From Aedes albopictus (Eukaryota; Arthropoda; Insecta; Diptera; Culicidae): a DNA stretch of 64,000 nucleotides. The DNA lies in NCBI RefSeq assembly GCF_035046485.1, contig NC_085137.1, positions 314,785,164-314,849,163 of the forward strand. The letters run 5' to 3'. The notes beneath the pieces are model-generated. The model saw only the letters and a list, made by a program, of their open reading frames with translations, was not told the origin of the DNA and made no database searches. Within the stretch, counting starts at the first letter, position 1. Each line of letters opens with the position of its first letter. Position numbers and translations under genes: made by a program. Below are positions 1-11,890 of the stretch, one piece after another.

Positions 1-1375
1 TAAAATGCTTTCTCATCACAAACGTGGGTGCAACTCAATAAATACCATGCTAATGAGTTCGCTGAAATTTTGGAAACAAATAATTGTCCAAATGCATTGT
101 TTCTAAGCACGCACGTCTTGATGACAACCATTTCCAGAAGCCCCCGAATCCACATTCAATCACGCACATTAATTTAATTCCAATAAACAAACGTCAGCTT
201 GTTTGCATGTGCATTTGTCGATTTACCTCCATCTGATAATATCCCGGCGCTTTTAGATGCGAGACGCCATGCGCACCCAGCGATGGTTCAGAGCCATTAA
301 CTAGGTATTTGGGCAGCGACTAAACCACTGCTTATTCCCAAATCTAATAATGCATGCAACAAACAACACGATTGTCAGCCAAATCACGTTTTCACTCGCG
401 CAATCATCCTCATCGCCATCGCGACCGAAAATAAAACCCCAAACCGTACAAACAACGAGCACAACATTATTAGCATCACCTTCAGCGGGGGAAACTGATA
501 AGAGCACGGCAAGCCATAGCACATCTGCTTACAACAGCAACAATCTGAACCCAAATAGCATTGAAAGAGTGTCATCCTCCCGAGAATTTGTTTTTTTTGG
601 CTCCACCACGCGAATGTTGCCTTATCTGTTCCAAACCAAGTATAGGATTCACACGTTCGTGTGGCTTGTCTGAAATGTTTAATTCGGTTTCTCAAGACGG
701 CTTTGTCAAGCCGTGCCGTGGAGGACGCCGCGAAAATTCGGAGGAATTCCTGGCACTATCGCGATTCGTCATCTTGACTGCAGAAAATGAAATGCGTTTC
801 GCTTCGCGATGGAATTCCGGCGTTTCCAACGAATCATGACGGAGTGGCATTAGAGCGGCTTTGTAACGAGGAACAATGAATGACAGTCGTTAAATTGTTT
901 GGATTTGTATCTTGGACTCTTGGGTGAATGGACAGTTTCAACATTTGTTTCACTAGATACTTTTGCAACTTGAATTAAGTAAAACAAAGTACATATTCGC
1001 TTTCAGGCTTATTCGCTCTGAGCGCATGGAAGTTCTGCTCTTTGGATTTGAAACCATTAAAATTGAAAAAAAAATGCAATCAAATCATCATAAATGATTG
1101 GAGGATGTTGAAATATGAAAAAAAATAGTTCGTAATATGCGCTAATTCCCGCCACATCAGACGGAAAATGCCAGTCATTACAGAACTTTGCCAATGCCTT
1201 AGATGGATACAAAAATATGGAGACTATCAATAACCAGCTTCTGTAGCACTGGAAATCGAATAATTACCATCGTTGGGGGTGACAATGGGTCAGAGGCGAG
1301 ATTGGGTCAAAACATTATCTGAAGTATCTCATCAAATATTGCGAATACCTACCTTGATACCTTGTTGGCTACAAA
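1..1375. other. unclassified AT-rich DNA
   Basis: Read on both strands, this stretch shows only short overlapping open frames, none with a recognisable domain and none with convincing splice sites around it. I found no TIR pair, LTR or tRNA-like box. It may be intronic or intergenic mosquito DNA. Confidence 0.4.
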
Positions 1376-2250
1376 GTAACTTTACTCCAACGCCGAGCGT
1401 ATAGTAGAGCTCCATCTTCATCGGTCTTGGGCGATGTTCCTCCAGTTTCCCCGGACGTGTAGGGATCGTAGATCTTCTTCAACCGCGTGCAGCCAGCGAG
1501 TTCGCGGCCGCCCACGAAGTCGCCTACCTCTACCGGGTTCTCTGCTGAATATTGTTTTCGCTTCTTTCTTCCGACATTCGCACTACGTGACCAGCCCACT
1601 AAAGTCTGCCGTATTTTATATGTTTCACAATATTTTTCGATCTACCTCCTTTAACGCAGAGATGCCAGATACACAGATTTTTCTGTATTATACAGATTCT
1701 GTATTGATACAGATTTTTGATGAAAATAATCTGGCATCTCTGCTTTAACGTCCACGCTTCGTGACCGTAGAGGACAACCGGAAGAATCAGCGTCTTATAC
1801 AGAGCGAATTTCGTTTGCATTTGCAAGTTGCGGGACCTAAGCTGGTTACGTAATCCGTAAAATACCCTATTCGCAGCTGCAATACGCCTTTTCCCTTCAC
1901 GGGAAACGTCATTGTCACATGTCACAAGTGTTCCAAGATAAATAACTTCTTCAACTACTTCAAACACATCCCCATCAATCACTACCTCAGCACTAACAGT
2001 ACTAGGCCTGCTTCTGTCTCTACCAGCAATCATGTACTTCGTCTTGGTAGAGTTAATCGTCAAGCCTATCCTCGCTGTCTCTCTCTCTTCAGAGGAGCAT
2101 AAGCTTCCTCCACTGCCCTACGATCGATGCCGATGAGATCAATATCATCCGCAAAACCGAGGAGCATGTGCGACCGTGTGATGATAGAGCCATTCCTCTG
2201 CACGCCTGACCTCCTAATCGCTCCTTCGAGTGCAATGTTGAACAGTAAAT
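1376..2250 (-). pseudogene. decayed RTE-type LINE fragment (reverse transcriptase, 3' half)
   Basis: The minus strand encodes the end of a non-LTR reverse transcriptase. Around 2130-2160 the FADD-box region reads as FADDIDLIGIDRR. It is followed by a KTKYMIAG stretch, VIDGDVFEVVEE, the YLGTLVT motif and LPVVLYGHEAWTL. This order matches the RTE copies at 37977-39217 and 55461-59110, but the sequence is much more divergent, so it is a different RTE subfamily. The frame is interrupted at 1657-1742 by a small hAT-type MITE, and the C-terminal part (1376-1640) is degraded. Only the region from the RT catalytic box to the C-terminus is present; endonuclease and 5' end are missing. It is a dead 5'-truncated copy. 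Confidence 0.75.
1657..1742. mobile_element. 86-bp hAT-type MITE, copy 1, with 8-bp TSD
   Basis: The ends are inverted repeats, CAGAGATGCCAGAT on the left and ATCTGGCATCTCTG on the right. The interior has repeated TACAGATT motifs. The flanks at 1649-1656 and 1743-1750 are identical (CTTTAACG), a perfect 8-bp duplication as expected for hAT transposases. It has no coding capacity and lies inside the RTE fragment. A longer relative is at 35979-36186. Confidence 0.88.
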
Positions 2251-2727
2251 TTGAAAAATAAAAATTCGAAAAAAAGTAGTGTGAATTTCAAGCCTCAATA
2301 TGTCACAAAACGCAAAAAATCGCAACCTCAAATTTTCAGCAAATACGAAGCAATACTAGATGAACATACAGTGTAACGTTTTTTCCCGGTGGGACCACAG
2401 AAACCTCCAGCAAAAATAACGAATGCCCGAATTGCAGAAAAATCTCGTTGGAAAAATTCCAGCTTAAGCGCCAATCCAAAAGTTGGATTGCCGGAACCTC
2501 AATTTAGGTTGCCCGCTAGCTGTCGGCCAGTCGTAGGTCCGACCACACTTGATTCTATGGAGAAGCTGCTCAAAACACCGTAACACAAAATAATAAAACA
2601 AAATCAATAATCAGAAAAAAAACTACTATATTAATCAAAGTGTTCTCACCCACATTAAACTACTGCGTATATTGGCCAATTTTTAAAGAACTAATTCACA
2701 TTTAGAGCTTAAAATTCTAGGTGATAC
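2251..2727. other. no recognisable feature
   Basis: AT-rich sequence with one 64-codon open frame (2389-2583) that matches nothing I recognise and has no splice or promoter context. Confidence 0.35.
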
Positions 2728-4509
2728 CCCAAGCAACACACTTTGTTATAGAAAAGCTAATCGTACTTCTCCAAAACATGTTCAAGTCATGGAATTAAGA
2801 TGCGACAACATGTTCCGTGACTTTTGCATGACCGAAAAAGCGCAAGAAATTTGTCTTCTGCAACATATTATTGTTATGCAAAAGTTTTGATGTAACCTAA
2901 TGAAAACAAACAAACATGTTGGCGAAATGTTTCAAAATAGTTTTCTAAATACGACATCAGCTGTCAACTTTTGCGGAAGATAAAAATGAGCACATGAACG
3001 AATACATGGAAAGGTTGAAAGTTGTTGTTTGTAATTTTGTGAAGAGTTTGTCAGACAAGAGCAAACTAAATCTAGGGCAAAAATTAAATGGAGAAATAGA
3101 AACTCAAACACAGTCGAGAGATGCTCAAAAATGTGTGCGCTTCGAATTTTACCGTGAATTATAAAATTTTACCTCCACAAAATTAATGCGCCATTCGATA
3201 GACTTGAAATAAGTTTGAGTTTTTTTACGACCGGCATTGGGCGTCTTCAATAAACTTCTTATTATTCAAGAAGAATCAATAGGGTGGCACTGTCAAACGA
3301 CTGGTGCAAAGAAGATACAGTGTCAACCCAAAGTATTCGCACTTATGACTTATTAATAATGTTTTTATATATGAAACAAATTGATCAAAAGTTAGCCTTT
3401 TCCCTTGCCTTTACCAATAATATTCTTATTCGAAACGCTCAAGAGACAATCGAGAGAACTCGTGCATTTGATACTTTCAATTTTGTTTCTATTTATTTCT
3501 TTAGCGTGTGAACATGTTTTCTGTCTAACACTGTAATCGGAATCATCTTTCGAAGACTGCCAAAAAATGCTTTATTATGTTTTGCATTGTCATCTAAAAG
3601 TATTGGCAACCAAAATATGACAAAAATCTTTTTCTATTCCATTTCATCATTCGATACGTATGCACTTCAAAGTGTAGTGTCAAAAAACAAAAACAAATAA
3701 ACAAAATCTTCGAAGATTGCGTCTGAACATTAATTGCTGCTAAATACGTAAACGCTAAATGCACGAACGAGTCGTTCCCACGAATAAAGATCGACATTAC
3801 TCCAAAGGACGAAGTTTTGCCGACGGATCGAAGCAGTGGACGAATCGCGGCCACGGTACATCAGTAATAGAAAATCGGAGAAATAATGCGTTGCAGCAGT
3901 GTGCCGCCTTCCGATGCGGAAGCGGAAAATTCAGGAACTGGCACCGTTTTTATGTGGATGTTCTGGCTACTGGCAGTTCGGGGAGTGAGTGGGATCAGAA
4001 ACTCAGAGCTGGGAAAGAAATTTCGGATGTGTCACATGCATAATACGTCCATTGGAATGGCAGGAGGGATCCACGTCGAAAGCCATTCGATTCCGCTTGG
4101 TCTCCAAAATCCAATTCAGAAATCTTTCCTCTTTGGTTAAACGCCTGAAGCTTTTAAATCAACTTTTTTTAGTTCGTCACGATTCATTGTCAAACTCAGA
4201 ATCTATCTCGCACAAGCGAATGTAAACAAACATTCAAGAGAGTAGAACCGCGTATAAGGGAAAGTTGTTATACATGTTGTTATTATAACTTTAACAAAAC
4301 ATGTTTAGCAAACATGAGTGACAAAACCATTGCCTGATGATGAGACACTTGATTTTTGTGTTTGTTTTCAAAAAACATTTTGGCAACATTATTTTGGATG
4401 CACATGTTCTATAAAAACTTGTGAAAACTTTGTTTTAACTAAAGATGTTCTCGAAAAACGCTTATATAACAACTTTTTAACTGCAACATGTTTCGAGGTG
4501 TTACTTGGG
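2728..4509. mobile_element. candidate TIR element (CCCAAGYAACAC ends)
   Basis: The left edge reads CCCAAGCAACAC and the right edge, in reverse complement, CCCAAGTAACACC. Both ends then have AT-rich sequence with TTGTTATA. No target duplication is clear. The interior has only short frames, including 3759-4140 in overlapping frames, that I do not recognise. The terminal match is short, so the 1.8-kb span is tentative. Confidence 0.35.
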
Positions 4510-4689
4510 ACTCTAACTACGCGCAAACCATTTGCCAGAAACTAAAAAGTTCGTGCACGATTACTGGCTTTTCACTTTTTTTTTTTTCATGCATGCATGC
4601 CACTTATCTGGTTTTCCGCGACGACCTATTCACGCGAGGCAGGAACAGACAGCAACAACGATCTGCACTGGTCCGCCGGTCAGTCGGGT

Positions 4690-5200
4690 CTTCCAGGATA
4701 CAATAAAAACCGACTGCGTTTCAGGGCAGTCGGTTTGTAGTCACGTGCACAAATCTTCTCCTTCACTTGCAAGTAGCTCAGGATATCTGCAGCTTGCTGT
4801 ACAAAATCGATGCAACCAAAAGCTCACACGTATCGGTGGACATCGGTGGGGTGGCAAAATTTGAGAAACCAGGCCCTCAGCGAGTTGAACTCCACCTCGG
4901 TGCCGCCGGCTTCGTTGGGGTTGCAGGTAGGCTGGTTGCTGCTCGACTGGACTGGGTCCCTCGTCGGCTTCAGCACGGTTGCTGGACACACAACCACTGT
5001 CCTCCTCTGCAGGTAGGATCTGCTCTGCTAGCTGCTCTGAAGGCTGGACTGTTCTTCGTCACAGGTTTGCACACCATCATCTCGGTTTGCGTTATGAGGC
5101 CTCTATTTATATGATTTGCCCGGAGGCTTTCCTACCTACTTTGAGACGCAAAAGTTTGTGGTTGGCGGGAACACTTATATTTTAATAACCAATCAGAGGC
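4690..5200 (-). other. unrecognised coding-like remnant with upstream CCAAT and TATA motifs
   Basis: On the minus strand the order is ATTGGTTA (CCAAT-like, near 5188), TATAAATAG (5111 to 5103), then an ATG at 5080. The GC-richer DNA down to about 4840 reads as protein-like frames that need one frameshift, with fragments such as EVEFNSLRAWFLKFCHPTD. I do not recognise the protein. At 4708-4738 a hairpin has 11-bp arms (AAACCGACTGC and its complement) around an 8-base loop. The TATA-to-start spacing is not ideal. It could be a decayed retrogene or a TE fragment. Confidence 0.3.
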
Positions 5201-5526
5201 AAGCAGATTTTGCGCACAGTGCTTGGAACAATTATCGTTACAACTGTCGAAAATTTGGAGAGGTAATTTTTGGTGTTTTCGAGATAATAGCTTTTTAGTA
5301 ACACCATAAATTTCAGTAGTGCCATCGTGTAACTTTTTACTGTTACACATTAGAGATTTTAAGTCTTCAAGAAAGTTATTCATTTTGACAAAATAAACAA
5401 CTATTTCTTCGACGTCAAAATTCCACGGACTACTGTTTTCGAATTATTGTATATAAACTAGATTTTATTCTCTTGTACCGACTTTTGCGAACCCTCTAAG
5501 CAGAATACCCTCTTCGAATGAGTGTA

Positions 5527-5647
5527 ATCAGTTTCGTACCTTTTAACTGGATAACTGACACTGAGGAAGATTACAAGTGGTAGTCGAAATACGCGTATCT
5601 GTCAAAGGATAAGCAATTAGGGCGGAATTAAAAGATACGAAACTGAT
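5527..5647. mobile_element. 121-bp palindromic-ended MITE, TA duplication
   Basis: The left end is ATCAGTTTCGTACCTTTTAA and the right end is its near-exact inverse, TTAAAAGATACGAAACTGAT. TA flanks each side (5525-5526 and 5648-5649). The interior contains GTCGAAATACG..TATCTGTCA, a motif also seen near 45840, so this repeat is dispersed. The ends and TA target suggest mobilisation by a Tc1/mariner-type transposase. Confidence 0.7.
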
Positions 5648-5847
5648 TAGATTTTATTGATAAAAATTGTCAATAAAACACATTTTGATGCAATAGTATG
5701 AATTATTTTTTTATTTTTTTTGCTTTTACTATACATAGTAGGTCATGAAGATGTCAGTTTAGTGGAGTTCCAGTTTCACAATCTCTAGAGATTTATAAAC
5801 GTCCTTTCCATCCAGGAACAGATCCACGAGCTTTCGGATGCACTGCC

Positions 5848-6635
5848 TAAAGATGCCATTCATCAGCTCAAAACCAACAAAGCAGCTGGTAAGGATGGTA
5901 TCGCAGCTGAACTCATAAAGATGGGCCCACAAAAGTTGGCCACCTGTCTGCACCGGTGGATAGTCAGGATCTGGGAAATCGAATAGCTATCGGAGGACTG
6001 GAAGGAAGGTGTAATCTGCACCATTCACAAGAAAGAAGAGCATTTGGAATGAGAGAACGTCAGAGCGTGATTTCAATGCTGCCTACAAAGTCCTTTCCCA
6101 GAGTATCTGCCGTCGTCTGTCGTCTAAAACGAATGAGTATTTAGGAAGTTATCAAGCCGGCATCATCGATGGACGGTCACCAACGGACCAGATCTTCACC
6201 GTAAGGCAAATCCTTCAGAAATTCCGTGAATACCAGGTCCCAACGTATCACCTGTTCATCGACTTCAAAGCGGCATACGACAGTATCGACCGCAGAGATC
6301 TAAGGAAAACCATGGACGGTAACTGCTGTCCTGGAAAGCTGACGAGACTGATTAAAACAGCGATCGACGGTGTAAGGGTTTCGGGTGAACTATTCTGTTC
6401 ACTCCAATCTCGCTGGGGACTGCGAGAAGGTGACGGACTCTCATGCTTCTCATTAACATCGCTGTGGAAAGTGTTACGTGACGAGTCGGACTCAACAGCA
6501 GCTATACTATTTTTGTGAAATCCGGTCCATTAGTGTGCTTTGCGAACGTCTTAAATATTATTACCAGAAAATATGGGGCGGCAGCAAACCGAGACGATGT
6601 TTTGGAATTTGAAGTTTGGCCCTAAAGCCGCTTGA
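5848..6635 (+). pseudogene. decayed RTE-type LINE fragment, plus strand
   Basis: This is the RT domain of the same RTE group as 55461-59110, in the opposite orientation. In order it shows the HQLKTNKAAGKDGIAAELIK stretch (about 5860-5925), a FIDFKAAYDSID counterpart (about 6260-6295) and a degraded VCFANVLNIIT in place of VCFADDMEIIA (about 6535-6565). At that last site the catalytic aspartates are lost. Multiple frameshifts and stops are present, and both the endonuclease and the 3' domain are missing. It is an ancient, inactive copy. Confidence 0.78.
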
Positions 6636-6648
6636 ATTACAGCTAATA

Positions 6649-7595
6649 AAGCCTGTATCCGCAATAATCGGGACACAGAAATATGGCTGCAACTCTGCAA
6701 TATATACATTAAAATTGATCCAATTATGTCTGATAATATCTCAAGATGTGTTTATTTCGCCTGCAAAATTTCAATTGAATCGGTGAAGTACCTTTTGTTG
6801 TAGCAATGAAACAGTAGAACGCCAGCAATTGAATTTTGTACAGCCCCTGGTTTAGCTTGTCAGCGCTGTAACTTTTGAATTTGACAAAAGAAATGGCTGA
6901 AAATTTGAACACAAACCTCTCAATATACATCCCATGCATAGGCAAAATTTCAAAAAAATCGATGCACTATCAACAATTTTATAGCCGAAACATATATTGG
7001 GGCTAACCGTGATTTTAGCCCCTCAGACAACAATTAGTGAGCACCCCTGATTGTTTCGATTGTATTGTTGAAAGTACTACACCAATAATCACCAAATTTT
7101 GTAGGAATAATATACACATAATCAACTACCTTCTGTGAAAATTTCATGATAATTGGCAAAGCCATTCAAAAGGTATGTATGTGCAAACATCGCACATGAA
7201 AAACATGAAACATTTTCACTAACACTGTCCCCTATCAACACCAGTGACTTTCAATCCAATCGATAAAAGTTGATGAAATTTTGCAAGAAAGTGTCTCTAT
7301 AAGTATCATAACTGCTCACGAAATTTCATAATTATCCTCACAGAACTTTGAATTGTAGCGGAAAAGAACCATCTAGTATGCCAGTGAAAATTGGTGATGA
7401 TTGTACAAAATCTTAAAAACCACGTCTGTTTGCTTCTCATCCACAGTTAAAAGTAATGCATCGATTTTAATGAAATTTTGCACAGATAATAAACATACAT
7501 CAAAGAGTTCTCAGTTAATTTTTGATCAATTTTCATTGATTCAGTACAGAGTTACTGCCATACTTCTGTGTCCCGATTATTGCGGATACAGGCTT
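6649..7595. mobile_element. 947-bp non-coding TIR element, TA duplication (copy 1)
   Basis: The ends are AAGCCTGTATCCGCAATAAT and its inverse, with inverted similarity continuing for about 50 bp. The flanking dinucleotide is TA (6647-6648 and 7596-7597). A second copy in the opposite orientation occupies 27880-30383 and carries two nested insertions; this copy shows the empty sites for both. There is no transposase frame, so it is a non-autonomous element of Tc1/mariner type. Confidence 0.85.
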
Positions 7596-7915
7596 TATTT
7601 TTTCCTAAATTTTAAAACAATTCAACCTCACGGGGTTGAACCAGCCTCAGGCTGAACTTCTCCATAATAAAAAGTCAATAATAATAATAATTCAACATTG
7701 AGGATTAACAACCCACCAAATTTTCCCTTCTCAGCATAAAACCTCCGTGACAATCACAAAGTTGTCTGACTTGTAGCCGGTCCTTCTTCCAGTTGCCGTC
7801 GTGCCATTCTTACACTCAACCACACTCTCGCAATCGACCCTCGTTCGCCTCCGCCCGTCGACTGAATTGCTGAATCGCGAATGAAAGGGAATCTCGCGTA
7901 GGTACTTGAGGAGCC

Positions 7916-8361
7916 CCAAAGTATCTAAATACCAAGGTAAGAGATTCCCGCTAATATTCACGGATTAGTGAGAAAAGGAAAAAAGCAAAAAATAGTTATG
8001 AAGTTTGCGCTGATTTGTATGGGCACATCACTATTTAGCAAACTTTCTTAAGAAATTAAACACTCCCATCTTAGAAGCTATTATTTAATTGCATCTGACT
8101 GGATTAAATCTGACCTCCATGCAATAAAATAGAAAATATCGCCATTTGAAAATCGGTAACAATTTTTTTTTAATTGATTCTAAACATATTTTTTTAGCAT
8201 TTAGAAACATCCAAACTAACAAAACTTCACAAACTTTGCTGAAATAATGACATTTTAGTGTAAAAACACCAACTTTTCATAACTAACGCAGATGTGTTGG
8301 TGAGTCTCATTTTTGACATTTACGGGAATCTCTTACCTTGGTACATATTTATATACTTTGG
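7916..8361. repeat. inverted repeat, arms about 38 bp with about 370-bp spacer
   Basis: The left arm 7916-7950 (CAAAGTAT ... ACCAAGGTAAGAGATTCCCG) is repeated inverted at 8323-8361. Each arm contains CCAAGGTAAGAG, a strong 5' splice-donor look-alike, pointing inward. Whether this is a transposon end or a chance pair of donors is unclear. The DNA left of the arm (7735-7900) is GC-richer than its surroundings and unrecognised. Confidence 0.5.
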
Positions 8362-8369
8362 AGGAGCCC

Positions 8370-9176
8370 AACGCATTTGCCTTCGATATAGCAACCAGCC
8401 AGCAGCGGCACGCTACTCCATCAATACTCCGCAATCGTCGCCGGGGTATGGTCTCGCCGTCGTCGTCGTCCTCCATCAGAACTGCTATGATCTCTGTTGT
8501 GTTTTCGCTCTCACTTGCCGTCAGTGTTGTTATTATTATTTCACATTGATGCCGGGTGCTCTGCTCCCTACTATAGCTAGCTGCCGGAGCAGAGACGGGA
8601 ATCATCTTCCTCGGTGCTCTTGTTTTCCTTGAGACCTGGGAGGTACGAGCTCTCGGTTCCAGCCAGTGTCGTCTAAACGTGCTGGGAACATTGATATCGG
8701 GCTAAGTACTGAGACAGCACAAGTAAACAGAGGGCGAGCCTGTTTTGAATTCTTTCGAGGCCGAGTTGGATTTTTTCATTCATGTAGGCTCGATCGTATG
8801 GACGTGTGCGTGTGGGTTCATGTTTATGCTCTCGTCACTCACTGTGGTAGTCGAGTTGTATCTCAATTTTTGTAGAAAGAGAATTAAGTCGCTCAGAGTA
8901 ACTTATGAGTGAATTTCGTTGAGTCCGTTTTATGTTGGCCTATCGAAAATAATAAAATATTGTTTGATTGCTCTCTACCAATATCAAATTAGCAAATAAT
9001 GCATCGAATATATATTTGCACAATCTTCGATATAACGTACCCTCGATATAGCAAGTTCGATCCGAAACATTTATAACCTTTCAATTAAACGAATCCCAAA
9101 CTATTATATTTATCGAAATGATCGTCTATATGGTGCATGTGGTGGAGTTGCTATTAGATCATCAAGCACCAAATTA
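8370..9176. other. unclassified, no supported gene
   Basis: 8370-8660 is moderately GC-rich with runs of CGTCGTC and short frames on both strands; none is recognisable. 8880-9170 is AT-rich with repeated CGATATA motifs. No TIR pair or promoter could be established. Confidence 0.3.
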
Positions 9177-9920
9177 CACTAGTTTACAAAATAAAACGAA
9201 AGTCGTGAACTTATGTCAACGACCCAAATTTTTGATGCACAATTTAGCGCTGATTTCGAAACCGACCTTCAAAAAATTTTAAGTAGAACAGTTTTTGAGT
9301 TTTTGCTCAATATCGAGTTTTACAACTTTTTAAATTATGGAATTTACTAAAGATCAAATATCTTGCGTTTTGTTCAACAAAATTTAAATCTTTTTTCCGT
9401 AAATTAAAAGCTAAATATAATACCATTCGATCATCTGAATGGAGGTTTTGCGTCAGATTGATGAAATTCAAGATATTGGCTAGTTTCAGGGACGATCTCC
9501 TTAAATTTTAGCAAAATATCCAAAAATATATGAAGAATCCGTTTTTGAGTTTTTCTTCCAAGACTGAAAGCCATAACCTCAAAACAAAAAATATGAAGAA
9601 ATGTTTTTTTTTTGCAATACGAAAAAACAATTTAAAAACTCTTTCTCACCGTTAATTTAACATATCATATGCAGGCGAGTTACAATAAAAAAAAATCAGC
9701 TCAGTCGGAGCATTGATCATGGAGAATGGGATGTTTGAAGTCAGTGACTTTGCTTGAAAATAAAACAAAAATCAATTTCAAATCACTAACCTTGTATGGA
9801 AAGTCGAAAAAATTTCCGCTCTACTGTAATTTTTTTCTTTCGCATGTTTGAACTCAGGGCATGATTCTACACCAAAAATGGTCATCAGCTTACCGAGTTC
9901 AAAAATGCTGTAAACTAGTG
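9177..9920. mobile_element. 744-bp MITE, CACTAGTTTACA ends, TTA duplication (copy 1)
   Basis: The left end is CACTAGTTTACA and the right end TGTAAACTAGTG, a perfect 12-bp inverted repeat. TTA flanks both sides (9174-9176 and 9921-9923). An inverted, diverged copy is at 21359-22035 with the same ends and the same TTA duplication. The interior is AT-rich and non-coding. A 3-bp TTA/TAA target is typical of PIF/Harbinger-type elements, so that superfamily is inferred. Confidence 0.87.
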
Positions 9921-10037
9921 TTATTACATTATTTGATACAAAGTTTTTGAAATTTTTGGAACTTCTTTAAAAAAAAACTTTGGTAAATTACTAGTTTCCA
10001 CTTCGTAGTTCGTACGTACTGTGCGAAAAGATAGTAC

Positions 10038-10361
10038 TGATGAAAACCCAGGCGCAGTAGACACGGTACAAACCGATCGACCAGACAATTACACCCGTCC
10101 CGGGATTTGTGTGATAGGGCGAAGAAAATATGCAACGCCGAAAGCGTGTTTTATCAAACATCTATTCTCGTCCACGGGGTAGTACGGCTACGGACTAAAG
10201 AAAAACAATAACAAACATACATCTGCAATTTATGCTTCGTCTTTTACACACGCATACACTCAGACACACAGTCATCTATCATCCATCAGAGGTTCCCAAC
10301 TCCTGGTTTTCTGTTCATCCTATGAGGGGCTGCCACTACTCTACTCTCGTCTACTCCAACA
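10038..10361 (-). repeat. copia 3' LTR (324 bp)
   Basis: In the element's orientation it starts TGTTGGAGTAGACGAG and ends in CA. Compared with the other LTR it keeps about 45 bp (near 10070-10115) that are missing there, and it has a few substitutions, so the pair has diverged since insertion. Confidence 0.9.
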
Positions 10362-10380
10362 CTCCTCCTTAGTGTAGCCC
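10362..10380 (-). other. polypurine tract of the copia element
   Basis: Directly inside the 3' LTR the minus strand reads AAGGAGGAG, next to the TGTTGG start of the LTR. This is where the plus-strand primer is expected. Confidence 0.65.
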
Positions 10381-11489
10381 ACTCAACCTTACCAATTGTG
10401 TTAACCAAAACGTCCACTCCTCCTGGTTCAAAGCACCGTACATCCCATGGTACATCTTCACTGCTTCAAGTAATACAAGCCATCGATCTTTTCGCCTACA
10501 GCAACTACGACAATCCTTCGGTCCAAACTGATTGTAATAGCCTTCATCGCTCATCCGGCTCACACATTGGCGGACAACTCAAGGACATACAGCAGTTCTT
10601 TCACTTTGATATCTACAGTTTCCCCTCGAAGTCGATCTGGTCATATGCTTCGGACAGCCGGTATCAACGATCCATTTTTCCTCATTCGATGCACACCCAC
10701 TGGCCGTTGCCGCAAAGCACACTCCACGTTAACCGGTTACGGATGTTGCACAGCCATCGAATTCTTCGGTAGCCTCCTAGCATGCGTATTTCTTTCCTTT
10801 AGCATAACAGGGCAATACCACTGAATATGACATTTTTGCCCGCAGTAGTAGCACACACGGACCTTTCTTCACTCTTCTAGTAGCATCGTAGACTTCACCA
10901 CTTGCTCTGGAACCTTCTCCTGAATCCGAATTTCACACCTTCTTCTCCATTCATCCAATAGCTGCCCCTTCACGTATTCCAGCTTCAGGTCATCCTCCGG
11001 GCGCCCTTCAAAAGCGGTGACAAGCGGATTATACGTTTCCGGTAGACTCGACAAAATAATTGCTACAACAAGGTGTTCTTTCAAACCTTCTCCCATTCTC
11101 GCCAAACGTGGACTCCGACGCCTCCATCAGATGGTCGGACATATTTCCTTCTTCATTCAACCGCATCGAACAAAGCCGTCTTAGAACATGGATCTTGTTC
11201 GACAACGATCCTCGCTCGTGATAGCCCTTCAGCTTGGCCCACATTTCATTGGCAGTAGCGGCGTCCAAAATGTGGGTCATATCTGAGTATCCTCCAGAGC
11301 CCGTCCGATCATTGCCCGAGCCTTTTCATCCTTTCTCGTCCATGTTGAAGTAACCTCTGCAGTAGGCGGTTTTGGATCTTTCACGGTCGACTACAAATCT
11401 TCTTTCATTAGCATCAGTTCCATCATGAACCGCCAGGCTGCCCAGTTGGAATCACTCAATCGATCAAACGCTATCTTCGCCTCACTCAT
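10370..11489 (-). pseudogene. copia gag and protease start, frameshifted
   Basis: The likely start is MSEAKIAFDRL at 11489, matching the N-terminus of copia-type gag. A stop at about 11391 and later frameshifts break the frame. The next pieces are MWAKLKGYHERGSLSNKIHV (about 11250-11190) and the gag core containing SSLPETYNPLVTAFEGRPED (about 11060-10980). A CCHC knuckle of form CX2CX4HX4C (CYYCGQKCHIQWYC) lies near 10850-10815. The aspartic protease follows with WIVDTGCPKHMT near 10660; DTG is the catalytic triplet. Past 10560 the reading is scrambled and the LTR follows, so the rest of pol was deleted. In the family, gag forms the virus-like particle that carries the RNA. Confidence 0.85.
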
Positions 11490-11890
11490 TTTTCCAAACT
11501 TTTCAATACTCACAAATAGACTCAAATAAAACACCTTTCTGGACCACTGTGTAATGTGCTTTCTACTGTCCTTTGCTTTCAACACTTCCAGTCCGAACAA
11601 TATTTATTATGCACAGCCGTACTACCCACAGCGTAATGGCAGCTGTTGCTCCTCCTCGAACAAAACTCCTTCACAACTGTTCGTAGTTTCGTGATTGATT
11701 CGTTTTCATCAGCATTCACATTTTCGCTTTCCACAAAGATTATGTTCAATACCAATCACGGTCACACAAACACATCCACTGCACTTCAGCCCACCGGGGG
11801 AAATCAAATCTCATCAATTCAATTCATTCAATCGTTCATAAAACGAACAACAGTATCTCCGACCAGATACTTTCACTTCAAATTTTCTTC

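Noticed and set aside
3759..4140. Overlapping 84-94-codon plus frames
   Set aside because: No known domain, no splice or promoter signals, and they lie inside a candidate TIR element.
4708..4738. Histone 3' stem-loop or terminator
   Set aside because: The stem is 11 bp with an 8-base loop and lacks the histone stem-loop consensus; a T run after it is short.
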